A stretch of DNA of 64,000 bases, from the NCBI GenBank assembly GCA_905221605.1, contig CAJNDS010000731.1:15001-79000 (forward strand). Direction: 5' to 3'. Both the position numbers and the translations under genes were made by a program. The DNA is from Symbiodinium natans (lineage: Eukaryota; Sar; Dinophyceae; Suessiales; Symbiodiniaceae). This document shows, piece by piece, positions 1 to 10,842 of the stretch; position 1 is the stretch's first letter; each line of letters starts with the position of its first letter. Below the pieces are notes generated by a model, which saw only the letters and a list, made by a program, of their open reading frames with translations, had not been told where the DNA came from and did not search any database.

Positions 1-653
1 GGAGCCTGTACGAAGTCCCTGAGGTGGCCCCCATGGGACACCCCCATTAAGCTCTTATGAGCTTTGTGTGTTGGATGCCTTGGTGGCACTGTGTTCAGGG
101 TCCATGTGCTAGGCCTGAGAGCTTTGGAAACTTTCTGGTGGCAGGTGGGCTCTTAATAGACGTATATAGAGTCTTCAGCTCTCACATGCACAGTCGCCAT
201 CTGATGTTGGTGTCTCAAGCTGTGGTGCAGGCTGCACCGTTGGCTTCTAGCAACACAACACTGCATCCCGATGATACTTGATGCCTCCTAGAAGAAAAAG
301 GGCGTTGTCAGAGTCACACTGGAAACAATTGTGCTATGAGTATGTTCGCGGAGGTTGTTGATGTGGACTCTCATGTGCTGGGAATCGGGATCTTCTGCCC
401 ACAAGCATGAAAGTTCGACTGCTGTTTTTCGGTTTTCTCTGTTGTGTGACAAAAGCCCCCCCCTCCCCCCAGACCCGACCCCCCCGACAAGCCTTGGGCG
501 GCTTCTAAAATTTCGAACAAGGCCGAGGCGGTCGACATGCAGCATGTAGAGTACTGCACAATTGCATCCTGGGGGCCCTGGGGAAACCCTGTAAATTTTA
601 TACATCTGTAATTCATCCCTTATTCGCAAAACAAATCAACAAGACTTCCAGGC
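1..653. other. No gene supported
   Basis: No reading frame here has convincing coding character on either strand. The paralogous gene at 654-1488 breaks off at 654 before a possible GC donor, so a further exon could lie here. I compared the stretch with the matching part of the second copy (5403-6050) and saw no counterpart. A run of C-rich sequence lies near 460-485. Confidence 0.4.
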
Positions 654-1488
654 CTTGGCACGCGCGTCGGTGTACACAAACCGCGTCACATAGTCTAGTC
701 CCAGACCTTCCTCTAAAATGCGGAAGTCGCTGATTGTTGGAGAAAGCAAAACCTCGTGCTCAGTGTCTCTCATGTAGAATTTGAGGCCTACATGATGTGG
801 GGGTTGGGTTGTGAGTTGTGGGCGGGCCATGACCGTTCTACAAGTATGTTGGTCGCCAACCGTGTTCATCCTCACATGGATGTGCAAAGAGTGAAAACGG
901 TCAAGACGGCCATGGTGCGGCAGCACCAATCTCCAGCGCATGGAATCTGTTTGCACGCAGGCGTTCGTCGTAGAAACGGAAGCAGCTTGCCAAGAGGTCG
1001 CTGTCACCGAGGAGGCTGCTTGAAGGATCATGCAGTGACAGTGCATAGTTCATCCCGACCATCATCAGCAGGTGAAAGGCAAACGAAGTCACCTTGGGAC
1101 CACAATACAGGATGTGGCCCAGCAGCGTCCGCGAGTTTCCCGCGAACCACGAAGGGACACAATGGACCCCCGCAGGATGCTGCGCCTCGCCCCTGCAGCG
1201 CGCGTGGTACTCCTTCCCCAGCGAACCCCACGTTTGGCCTCTGCCCAAGGCATTTGCGACGCTCACTTCTGGTGGTCTCACGCAGCAACGTTCAGGTGGG
1301 AAGCCCGCCCCGAAGCATGTCTCGAAATGCGTCAAGCAGCACCAGCTTCTGAGAGGCCCGCTGGCATAGACGTCTCCCCTCCCACCGAAAGAAGCCCAGC
1401 AACGAAATGTGTCGAGTAGCCAGATGCTCGGTGCCGTGGCTTCCTTGCAACAAGAGCTCTCCTTCCCACCAGCTGGGCACTCCTGCAC
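654..1488 (-). CDS. Unidentified dinoflagellate gene, copy 1 (partial, with intron)
   Basis: Two exons can be read. Exon 1 runs from about 1488 (upstream limit unknown) to 919, and exon 2 from 752 to 654. They are joined by a 166-nt intron with a GC donor (918-917) and AG acceptor (754-753). The product matches the second copy at 5403-6572 almost residue for residue from the segment SLGKEYHARCRG to the segment ILEEGLGL. It contains a cysteine-rich stretch with an ERCC motif. After the residues RAK the homology stops at another possible GC donor, so the gene is either truncated or continues in an exon I could not find. DNA similarity between the copies extends beyond the exons to about 1730, which points to segmental duplication. 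I do not recognise the family. Confidence 0.6.
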
Positions 1489-3594
1489 TGACGTGCGGAA
1501 GGCGCATACACCATAACTTCCAAGCTCAATCTATAGGGTCGCGAATTTGGCGTCGGATTATGTCTAGCTTGCCTCAGTCCTCAGCCGAAACCTTGGGGGG
1601 GTTTAGGTCGAAAGCGTTTCGGGGGTCGACCCTCAGATTCAAGAACCCTGTGTGCATCCTGTATGCGGTGGTCCAAGCAGCAGGTTCGAAAGGTGGCTTT
1701 GCCAGAAAAACAGGGCGCCATCGGAGCTTCTGGGTTTCGGGCTCTTTAACTGGTGTGAGGGTTGGCACAGGGTTGGGGGGGAAAGGGTGGTGGATGGATT
1801 TGGAGTTTCTCCTAATAGCTCAAGTTTGGGATCCTAGGCACATGGTAGAGGGCTTAGGCTTAGGGTTGAAGGCTTCAGAGCTTGGGAGTTTGGGCCTAGG
1901 GGTGGACTCCAAAATGCATGGTCTTTTGCCTTGATGCTGGTCAACGGTGATGCATGCGCATTTCCGGTCGGCTAGGGCTTCTTTGGCTTTGGCACTTCCG
2001 TGCAGGGGCTTAAGAGTGCTAGACCCATTGGGGAACCAAGCTGTGACACCAGCCCACAACCCCCAACCGAAGTCCAGATTCCAGAGCCAACCAGCTGGCA
2101 AGCCTACACCTGAGCCTCGATGATCGCAGGCTGGTGTAGGTCTCCAAGTGCAAGGGCTGCAGCTCGGGTCCAGGTAGTGCAGGCAGGTTTGGGTCGAGAT
2201 CTGTTTCAGAGTGACTATAGGGGATGTGTTGATTCGGTGATTAGATCTCTTGCCTTGCCGTCAAAGGTCTTCGAGGGGTGGGTAGAAGTTTTTCTTGGCA
2301 CAAGCGAGCTTCAGTCCCATGTGTCCAACTTTGCGAAGGCATCCGGCATCGCACCCTCCCGGAAACCAAGCTCAGAAGAGTCACCCTCCGGTAAGCAGGC
2401 ACTATGACCTGGACATTCGAAGCCTTTGACCTCAGCTCAGAAGCCAATTCGACTCACTCAAACCTTATGAATCTGAACCCTGAACCACCCATACCCTATG
2501 TTTGGGACGAGTGCGGATCAGGTTTGCACGGCAATGGAGCCCGGATCAACCAGGGAAGTTCAGGATTTAACAAACACGGGGCAGTGGTGCCAGATCTGTT
2601 CTAGGTATGAATCTGGGGCTGCTAGGATGGCTCTGGATCGTTCGCCTGTTTTTGCAGCTGGACGCCCCTTGGTGCGGGAAATCTTTCGCACGCGCATGTT
2701 AGAGGAGAGTGACTGTTCTGGAGCTATAGGACTTTCCTGCCCATGGGGAGGGGGGAGAGGGTGGATGGGGGGTAGGGCCGCCGAGAAAATTCCCTTTATC
2801 TCCGCACCCCCCACCCCCCTGTCTGTTCCTCGGAAACGAAGAGGCGTTCCATGAGCCTCCTTCCTCTTGTTGGGCAAGGAGGCTAGTTTCGAGTCTAGAG
2901 CAAATTCCTGTCAACCATAATCCCTCACCCGGCCTCTTTGCTCCACCGCCTACTTTCCCCTAGCACACACGGAGGCTGGCAGTATAGCACACTTTCAGGA
3001 ACCTTCAAGCGTCTCCCCTTCTGAAGGGTCAAGAAGCTGGTGGCAGTCCTCTCCCATCCTTCATCTTTCGAGGAGCCGTGTCGCTCCTGAATCGCATCCA
3101 CTGCAGCACGTCGCTATTGACCTGAGGTGTGGGGCTCAGGGCAAAAAGCCATCCTGAAAACTCAACTCACCGAACTCTAGTGAGAGAAGTTAGAGCTGAA
3201 CTCATGCCCCGTTAGGCTTTGAGATCTGAAACATCCTGAAACCGCAAACTAGACCCTGGACTCAAACTCACAAGCCCAGGAGCCGTGACGGGCAGTGAGT
3301 ACAGCTGCGTCTCTGTGCGCGGCAGTGCCCGAGTGATGCCAAAGCTTTTAAGCGCCAGCCAGAGATCGATTTCCTTGCTCTTTTTCGGCAGCACTTGAGG
3401 GATTGTGATTGGCTGCAGGTCTCGGCTGAGGCAGAAACTCCCTTTGACGAATAGATTTGTGCATGGTTCCAAGATGTTCCAAGCAAGTAGAAGTACAAGG
3501 AAACGCCAGGTGAACCTGAGGCTCGAAGCCGGATTTGGGGCTGGGCCGAAGGGGAGTGGGGACTAAGTTGCAAACTAAGCCTCAGCCGTGACAT
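1489..3594. other. Duplication tail, then no gene supported
   Basis: From 1489 to about 1730 the sequence still resembles the region upstream of copy 2 (about 6590-6840), for example the shared tract around 1671-1706. Beyond that I see no convincing coding exon. The stretch 1840-1900 contains short imperfect repeats of a TTAGGG-like motif, and 2805-2820 is C-rich. Confidence 0.4.
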
Positions 3595-4732
3595 TCAGAT
3601 CTGGGTCCTGGTACTCCGCCTGGAGATGGACTTCCTCACCTCTGGGGGCCATTGTTCGGAGACAAGGAAAGCATGGCCCAGGTATGTTAATTTTAAGGCG
3701 ACTTTAAGCAAAAGCCCCGCAACAAAATCCCAAGAACCAGCACAAGAATGGCCCGAGCCTTCGGCCCCTTTGTACGGCGTCCCAACATCACCGTAGCGCA
3801 GGGCAAAGCCCTCGGCTTCTAGAAGGCGCTGGAACTCCTTCACGTCCATACCTGGCCTTGGGCTGTTGTGAGTTTTTGCTGGGCTTCATTTCGCTTTTTG
3901 GGGGCTTCAGTCCCGTTTTAGGGTGTTCAAGGTTTATGGTACATAGTTTGCAGGGAAAGCGCACCCTGAACCCAAAACCCTGGTCCCCGAACACACCGAG
4001 CGATGTCCAAAAGACTGCATCAGCACGAAGTCTGCGTCGTAGTCCCACGGAATCACTTCGCCCCTGGGCCCACCAAGCCGTAGAACACTCCTGGGCCGGG
4101 CAGACGGGTGCAGGGTTCAGGCCCACCCCAGCCTGAAGAAGGGCTGAGGATAGAGACTTAGAGAGTTCTGAGCCTGCTTCCATGAAGATTATATATATGT
4201 GATTAGATGATCATGTGATGCGCGTCATGCCATACACAGATGGCCTGCAGCATGCGATACAGTGGCGACGTCGCGACCAACCAAGCAAACCTTCCAGCTT
4301 GTGGAGCGGTTTCCCGGATTCATTGTCGGATAGCGGTCCGGTGACAATGAGCCTGCTGCATGATCTCCAACTGTACCACTATTGCCAAGACCTTTTCCCG
4401 CATTGATCGCAAGTGGGCTTGATGCCCTTCAATGTGTTTGTTCACTACTTTGTCGGTGAGGAGGTCAAGTTCTCAGTAGCTTTGAAAGCCCTGGAGATAC
4501 GGCTTCCGGCTCCGCCCTCCCCCGCGGATACCCGCAGGTTAGTCTGATGATTACTGCTCAGACCCCTGTGCACACAGCCAGGCCCCCGCAGCTTCCCAGA
4601 ATTCATCTTTGCCAGGCAAGCTTCAATGAGCTTCCGAAAATGGGCAGGAGCATTCCCGTCGGGCTGCGGAAGGCTTCCCAAACTTCCTTCAGCTTCTGCA
4701 TGGCGTGCTTCCTTGGCCACCGACTTTCTCAA
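3595..4732 (-). CDS. Possible exons of an unidentified minus-strand gene
   Basis: Several short minus-strand stretches have balanced, protein-like composition. One opens with an ATG at 3849 (MDVKEFQRLLEAEGFALRYG). Others lie around 4100-4180, 4300-4400 and 4550-4730. They agree in strand with every reconstructed gene in the window, but I could not join them through consistent splice sites and no domain is recognisable. They may belong to one or more genes, or be chance open frames. I list them only so the interval is not taken as empty. Confidence 0.25.
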
Positions 4733-5402
4733 GCCCTAACCCTCAATCAAGAACAACCCCAACCCCTCACAACCTCCAAAACCCTTGCAGTCGCTTTTTT
4801 CGCAGGCTTATAAGACTATAAGACTCCACAGCATGACTGCCGAGACTTGAGCCATAGGTTGAGGACATCTTGGATGATGTGAGTTTTTTGGTTTACAGGG
4901 CCTTTGTACGGGTCTTCCTTGAGTGGTTCCGAGCCCCTGCCGACGTGATCCCGGCGGCGGCTTCTGTTCGTTCTCTTTCTCGCAGGGATGCTGTTGGGGT
5001 TCTTTTGCATAGAACCCCATGAATCAATGAACCTATAGACAGGCGCTCGAACCCGAGCTCCAACCCAGAAGCCCTCTAGACCGCAAACCCTACACAGGGT
5101 TTTGGGTTTAGTGCTTTGGCTTGCAAGCGCTAGACCTTTCAGACAATCAAGAATTTTAAAGGCTAAGCCAAGACCGGCCGCATCGCTTGGGGCTAGGCTT
5201 CAGGCTTTACATAAGCGTCGGAAACTTCTCAACACCAAAGGCTGGCGTCAGCGCAAGTCGCATGCAAAACGGAACCACCATGCCGACAGCATTTGCAAAG
5301 AGCGCCTCGTCGCCGTTCCATGGTGCGATGCACCTCTTGAGTCTTTAGGGTGGGCTGGACCATCTAGGATCTGGCTCAAGGATCTCAAGGTGCAGAAGAG
5401 AC
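4733..5402. other. No gene supported; short spliced-leader-like match
   Basis: No exon can be supported. At 4839-4853 the minus strand carries GGCTCAAGTCTCGGC. This is the end of the dinoflagellate spliced leader followed by the same six bases that follow the full leader copy at 49049-49070. The match is 15 nt and may be coincidental. Confidence 0.3.
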
Positions 5403-6572
5403 TTATAAGTATGACCCTGTACGACAGAAGCAGTATGCCCAAACCTCTGAACCCCAAACCTTACTAAGTGCTTGAGGCACCTGATTTGCGCCTCCATGTC
5501 CGGGTGAAACCTTGCTGCTTCGATGTCGTAGCTCCTGCCGGCACAAGAGGCTTGACATTCTCTTCATACGTTGGCGAACATGAACCCACGTTTGGGCTCT
5601 GGAGTTCTCAGGTTGAGGATGAGTGCCAGGCTGGCTCCTGGCAAGGGAGGCCCCGAGCGTGGTGTGAAGCAAGTAGGACTCCTCTTCCAAGATGGTGCCG
5701 CCCGAATTCACACAAGTGATGGCGGTGCCTTTATGGCTTTTCAGCCTCAGGTCAAGGCCCAGCATCCACGCAGACCCCAGCTGCGCACTTTGCTGGGATG
5801 AACTCAGAAGCCTCCGCAGCACAGAGGAGTTGTACACCCGAGTCCCGCTGGTGGTGTCGCCACCGAAGCAGTGCGACATGTCTTCAAACTTAGGTGGATG
5901 TGCCCAAGAGCGATATGCAAAAGGATATCGGACAACGGACAGCTTCCAATAGGCACGCCGCAGCTGCAGCACGGGCCATGCCCAAGTCCCGTTTGCCGAG
6001 GTGGGGAGGCCGACGACCTTCGCGCGCGGATCCGCATGCACTAAGAGAGTCTGAAAGTGAAGCCCGAGACCTTCCTCCAAAATATTGAAATCCCTTATCA
6101 TGGGAGAGACGAGCACGACGGCACCAATCTCCAGCGCATGGAATCTGTTTGCACGCAGGCGTTCGTCGTAGAAACGGAAGCAGCTTGCCAAGAGGTCGCT
6201 GTCACCGAGGAGGCTGCTTGAAGGATCATGCAGTGACAGTGCATAGTTCATCCCGACCATCATCAGCAGGTGAAAGGCAAACGAAGTCACCTTGGGACCA
6301 CAATACAGGATGTGGCCCAGCAGCGTCCGCGAGTTTCCCGCGAACCACGAAGGGACACAATGGACCCCCGCAGGATGCTGCGCCTCGCCCCTGCAGCGCG
6401 CGTGGTACTCCTCCCCCAGCGACCTCCACGACTCCTGCCGGGTCTGCAGGGCATTTGCGACCGCACGTGCGGGTGGCCTCACGCAGCAGCGCTCAGCTGA
6501 GAAGTCCGCTCCGAAGCAGACTGGATTCTGCGTGTGGCAGCACCAGCTTCTAAGAGGCCCGCTGGCATAGAC
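5403..6572 (-). CDS. Unidentified dinoflagellate gene, copy 2 (uninterrupted where copy 1 has an intron)
   Basis: One frame stays open from about 6572 to a stop at 5403. It has no ATG near its 5' end, so at least one upstream exon is missing. The N-terminal part reads through a cysteine-rich segment with ERCC, then the core shared with copy 1 (SLGEEYHARCRG through ILEEGLGL), then about 200 further residues ending in CFCRTGSYL. The core contains a hydrophobic stretch (TSFAFHLLMMVG) that could be a membrane segment or a buried helix. At the site of the copy 1 intron (within LEIGA-VVLVSP) this copy is continuous. I recognise no catalytic motif. Introns read through in the C-terminal third cannot be excluded. 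Confidence 0.6.
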   Translation of the reverse strand, partial: VYASGPLRSWCCHTQNPVCFGADFSAERCCVRPPARAVANALQTRQESWRSLGEEYHARCRGEAQHPAGVHCVPSWFAGNSRTLLGHILYCGPKVTSFAFHLLMMVGMNYALSLHDPSSSLLGDSDLLASCFRFYDERLRANRFHALEIGAVVLVSPMIRDFNILEEGLGLHFQTLLVHADPRAKVVGLPTSANGTWAWPVLQLRRAYWKLSVVRYPFAYRSWAHPPKFEDMSHCFGGDTTSGTRVYNSSVLRRLLSSSQQSAQLGSAWMLGLDLRLKSHKGTAITCVNSGGTILEEESYLLHTTLGASLARSQPGTHPQPENSRAQTWVHVRQRMKRMSSLLCRQELRHRSSKVSPGHGGANQVPQALSKVWGSEVWAYCFCRTGSYL

Positions 6573-7307
6573 CGTGCCTCTCCCACCGGTGGAAGCCCAG
6601 CAACGAAGTGTTTCAAGAAGCCAAACACTGGGTGCCTTGGCTTCCGTGCCTTACTTTCTAAGAACTATTATAAGAACTAAACATATTCTCGACGCCGATT
6701 ACGCCTCACAATTTGCAAAGACCTCAACTATTGGTCAAGTCGCAGCAGGAGCTCTCCGCTCCACCTGTTGGGCAGCCCTCGACGCGTTGGTCCAAGCAGC
6801 AGGTCAAGAAGGAGGCTTTGCCAGTGAAGCAGGGACTGGAGGGACTTGAGGGGCTCGATGGGCTCGAGAGCACTAGCGCAGCCATAGCAAGCTGGGTTCA
6901 TCAGGCCAAGAGGGGGCTTAGAGGCGCTTAGGGTTGCGTAAGCTAGATCACTGATTCAATATACATATACATATATGTATGTTAAATGGGCTTTAGCATG
7001 GAGAGAGAGAGGGTGTGGTTTACCTATCGATACAAGACACAAGCTGGGGGGCACTTGTGTCTTTGCCTGAGCCCTGACTTGCAACAAAACATCTGTAACA
7101 ACTCGCCCCTGTGCATGAAAGATGAAAGTTCAGCGGGCTTTGACTTGGGGTTCAACTTAGGTCGAAGCACGAGCCAACCTTTTTAACCAGCATGATTCAC
7201 CTCGCTGTACAAGGTGACGTGTAGTGACACAGTAAGTCTAGCATGTTGCAAGGCAAACATGTCCAACTGTACAACGGGGACAGGTCCGCTGCACCACTTC
7301 GATTCAA
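6573..7307. other. Upstream flank of copy 2; no gene supported
   Basis: The part up to about 6840 is homologous to the flank of copy 1. The rest has no supported exon. A short palindromic TATACATATATGTATA-like run lies at 6961-6982. Confidence 0.4.
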
Positions 7308-8898
7308 CTAGTACTTCGTTCGTGCCTTCATCCTCGTAGGCACGGACTTTTGTATCATTTGCTTGCTGAGCTTCTGAAGGCACACCTGCCGTTCAGCTTC
7401 TGTTCGCAACTCACGCAATTCCTGCCTGTGCTGATAGACTTCCTCCTGGCCAAAGTTGTGAGCTGCTGCCTGCATGAGTGCCTCCTCAGAGGTATTTATG
7501 CGGGTCAGTTCAATCCAATGCCCCATGCTGGTGACAAGTTGGCCGCCGGAGGGGTACGTGAGGGTGACATGACCAGCTACCCCGCGCTTGCTGCAGCTGT
7601 CGTAGTTGATCTCACACTTCATCGCTTCTGGTACAGTCCCGCTGCCGGACCACTTGTCAACGACTGTGAGCACCTGCACAAAAAGCAACATGCCGGCGCT
7701 TGGGAATGACTGGACCCAACCGTCGGAGGAGGACGGGACATTCATGTGTGGTAGGTGTGCACGAGGGTTTCCATTTCACTTACAAGATTTGCTCGCTGCA
7801 GTAGGAAATTCAGTCATAAACACTCAATAGTCGGAAAAGAGCGTACGTTGCAGTATGCCGCAAAAAAAAAAACCGGCCTGCAGCTGATACGCGTCTGTCT
7901 GCGGACGTCTAGGATTCACGGTGTAAAGGATCGTATCGCTCATTGCAGCAACGACAGCCTTTCCATCTGCAGCACAAAGCTCCCCGACAACTTGAAGCTG
8001 CCTTCGTCGAGGCTTCATTGAGGCTCCCCATCGGCTTCCCTCTTTGAGACTTTGAGTTTAGTCTTTGCACGAGTCTTCTCGTTCTATTCTTGCGCTTCTG
8101 ATGTTCGGCCTAGTCTGTCTAGCGTGTTCGCATTGTTGGCATCCCTCCTGCACCTCGCGGTCATGGCTCTCTAGTTACTAACTGAGTCTCTAACTAACAA
8201 AGTCCACAGAGGCCTTGTTTCGTTCTCGGGCTGTGAATGTGAATGCTACATAATGCGTCGCCGAAAGGCTGGGGAACCTCATCATGTTTCAACTGATCTG
8301 GGAAGAAGTCCAGCTGGAATTGGCGATCACACTGGCACGGAAGAGTGACGAAAGGGTTTGCACCCAGCAAGTCCTCCGACCACTCAGACAGCAATGCTTT
8401 GAGGCTGAAGTCGGAACACATCACCGTGAAGCCTCGCTGCAATGCATGGCTGATCAGTTGCATGTTCACGCTTGGTCCCACTTGTGCCCGGCGTCGGCCA
8501 CCAAATTGTCCACGGGCAAAGCCATGAGGACCGCAGGCCCCACAGCATTCCCAGTTGAAGGTAACACTGTCTGCAGCTACGCTATTGATGTCGTCCAAGA
8601 GCTCTCTCCAACCCAGCTCCGCAGCCTGCCGACCCGTGAGAAGATCCAAGAGCTGTCCAGCATCATGCAAGTTCACCGAGTAGGTGCTAACTCGCTCACC
8701 TGGTACCGTCTCCGGCCTCACCTCCCGGAAGTTCTCATCGTATGAGACGTCTGCAGATATCGTGACGATGACCGCAACAAGCTTGTCCTGGCGATCGTCT
8801 ACCTCATTGAATAGCTTCTGAAGCACAGCTGGACCTTCGGGCTCAGGTTCTGGAAGATCTGGAAAATCCACTCTCTCGCCATCAGACTCCGAGGCCAT
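7308..8898 (-). CDS. Conserved-looking three-exon protein of unknown function
   Basis: I reconstruct three exons: 8898-8270 (ATG start, MASESDGERVDFPDLPEPEP), 8001-7878 and 7673-7308 (stop), giving about 372 residues. Both introns start with GC (8269-8268 and 7877-7876) and end with AG. Joining them gives continuous sequence through DEVPQ-QLQVVGELC and DAYQLQ-VLTVVDKW. The N-terminus is acidic and proline-rich. The middle has a Cys/Gly patch (ECCGACGPHGFARGQFGGRR), and the last 60 residues are charged and probably helical. I recall similar sequences from dinoflagellate predicted proteins but know no assigned function. The second intron contains a 12-base homopolymer near 7860. A further intron near the C-terminus is possible. 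Confidence 0.7.
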
Positions 8899-9233
8899 GT
8901 CCTCTGTTTTAGCCTGAAAACGGCCAGCAGCGGCTCTCGAATCTCGGCTCGCTCTCTTCTTCTGCCGGGCTTAGAGGCTTAGAGAGCCCCTAGGGACCCT
9001 GCGCGCCCGAAGTTCAGGGCCTCCGTGAAAGTAGCCCCCCAGAGGCGATCACAGCTGTCAGAGGTTCCCCTGAAACACCTACCCCGAGACTCTCCTTTGG
9101 TGGTTTCGTTGTGGGTCATTGTCCCCCGATCCTTCCTTGTGGGTGTGAGTGACTCTCTCTCTCTCACTTCTGCAGCCTCTTCTTCTCCTCAACTCTCACA
9201 GATTGCTAAAAGTACATCATGAAAACTGCAGCA

Positions 9234-9930
9234 TCACAAATGCTCAGCCGGGGAGCGGTGCACCACTCTGTGATCGGAGACTTCTTTGTCTTCGAATGCT
9301 TCGCACCAAAGACGCCGAAACAGGAGAGTTTCGAAAGCATTCCGAAGATAGGGGACGGGATATGCAGAGGGCAGAACAGGGTTGTCAGGAAGTCTGAGCC
9401 AACACTGCGCCTGAACTTCGAGCACCAACCGAGCATGACTGTACAGAGCGTAAGAGGCATCACACGAGATGCGCCACCAAAGTCCCGATCTGCCAAAGCT
9501 GTTACCAGTAAGAATTCGTCATGCGCCATCTTTTTTCCACAAGCCGGACCCATGTCTGTCCAGGTTCTCCATGGCTTGCCAAGCGCAGCGGCACTTTGCC
9601 ACCTTGCGTTCCCCCTCAGACGCGGTCGTCGTCGAAGTGCCATTTGGACCTTGCTCCCAATACAGCAATCCGTGGCTGCCACAGCCGTTTTTGAGAGCAA
9701 CCTCCATGCAACCTGGAACACTCTCCATCCATGACTTCCACCCTTGTCTGTTTAACTGGGGCAAAAGGGCACATCGTAAAATCCATGGTTTGAGAATTCT
9801 GTCCAAAGGCTTTCACTGTGGATTCCCGTTCGAGTTCAGGGGCAAGCGTGCAAGGGGGCTTGGCTGCCCCTGTTAACCTAGGCCCACGCCCTTGTTTCAA
9901 CAAGCGCTGCTCCATGCGCATTCCATACAT
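9234..9930 (-). CDS. Possible exons of an unidentified protein
   Basis: Two minus-strand stretches look coding. One, from about 9500 to a stop at 9234, is rich in W, R and L (it includes VLEVQAQCWLRLPDNPVLPS and ends PAEHL). The other, about 9616-9760, includes VEVMDGECSRLHGGCSQKRL. They are in different frames and probably separated by an intron around 9520-9600 that I could not define. The opposite strand is also open here, so the call is weak. No family is recognised. Confidence 0.3.
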
Positions 9931-10842
9931 AAAAGCTCAGGCAGTCGGTCAAAGCGGCCCAGTACTTTTCTGAAGCTTCGGCGAAAGTTGTGATAAGCAC
10001 AAAGGGGCAGCTTTTTTTAATGTACTTGGCCGAATGGACGCATTGCTGTGGCCCCTGATCTCGTTCGATCGTTCAACTCGGCCCGCTTATCCAAAACCTC
10101 CTCGCGCCTGTCTCGTTCTACGTCATTGTGAAGCCACACACCAAGCGCAAGATGTAGGCCCAACGGCGTGTGGGAGAACCATCTCGTGCTATCTGCAGAC
10201 CCTCTTCCGTTCCATTTCCGTTCCATTTCCGTTCCCAATGAGAACACCCGCAAAAGAAAGAACTACGTCCACCGAAATTCGGGGCTGTAGGAGCTTTGTG
10301 AACGGTCTCGCCAAATCAGGGGGTTGGACGGAGCGCCACCCCCCGGCCGCATGTTGCCTTGATGGGCACCAGGAGCAGGGTGTAGTTGCGGGCGATGACT
10401 GAGGACACAGCTTCACTCTCCCCCCCCCACCCCCCCTACTCCCCTCCCCCGCCCCTGTTTTTCTTACCCACACGCCTGTCTACTGCCAAAATGCAAAGAA
10501 ACGCCTGACCGACTTGCCAGCTGTACTGAGCGTGTGATGCTGGTGACAATCAATACTTTGTCCACCGCACGCCCTTGACCTGCTATGAACCCCCCTTTGG
10601 GCCACTCTCTATGCCTGTTGAGGCGTCCTCTTTTGCAGGGACATGTAAGGACAATGTGGGGAGTTCCGGTACTCACGTTTGGAGGAATGGAAGCTCTGCA
10701 AGGAGCTTGATATGTCGGCTGTTGTAAAGGCGGCCCCGCCGAGGCGGGTCACGCAGCATCGTTGTCAAGAATAATCGCAAGTATTAGCAAGTATTTGTTC
10801 GGTGCAGCTTTGCCTCGTCGGAGAGTCCGACGCCGAGCAGTT
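9931..10842. other. No gene supported
   Basis: No exon is supported. Polypyrimidine/C-rich sequence lies at 10420-10460, and a triplicated TTCCATTTCCG-type run at 10208-10232. The last exon of the E2 gene upstream on the minus strand may lie in the upper part of this stretch, but I did not find its expected tryptophan-rich C-terminus. Confidence 0.35.
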
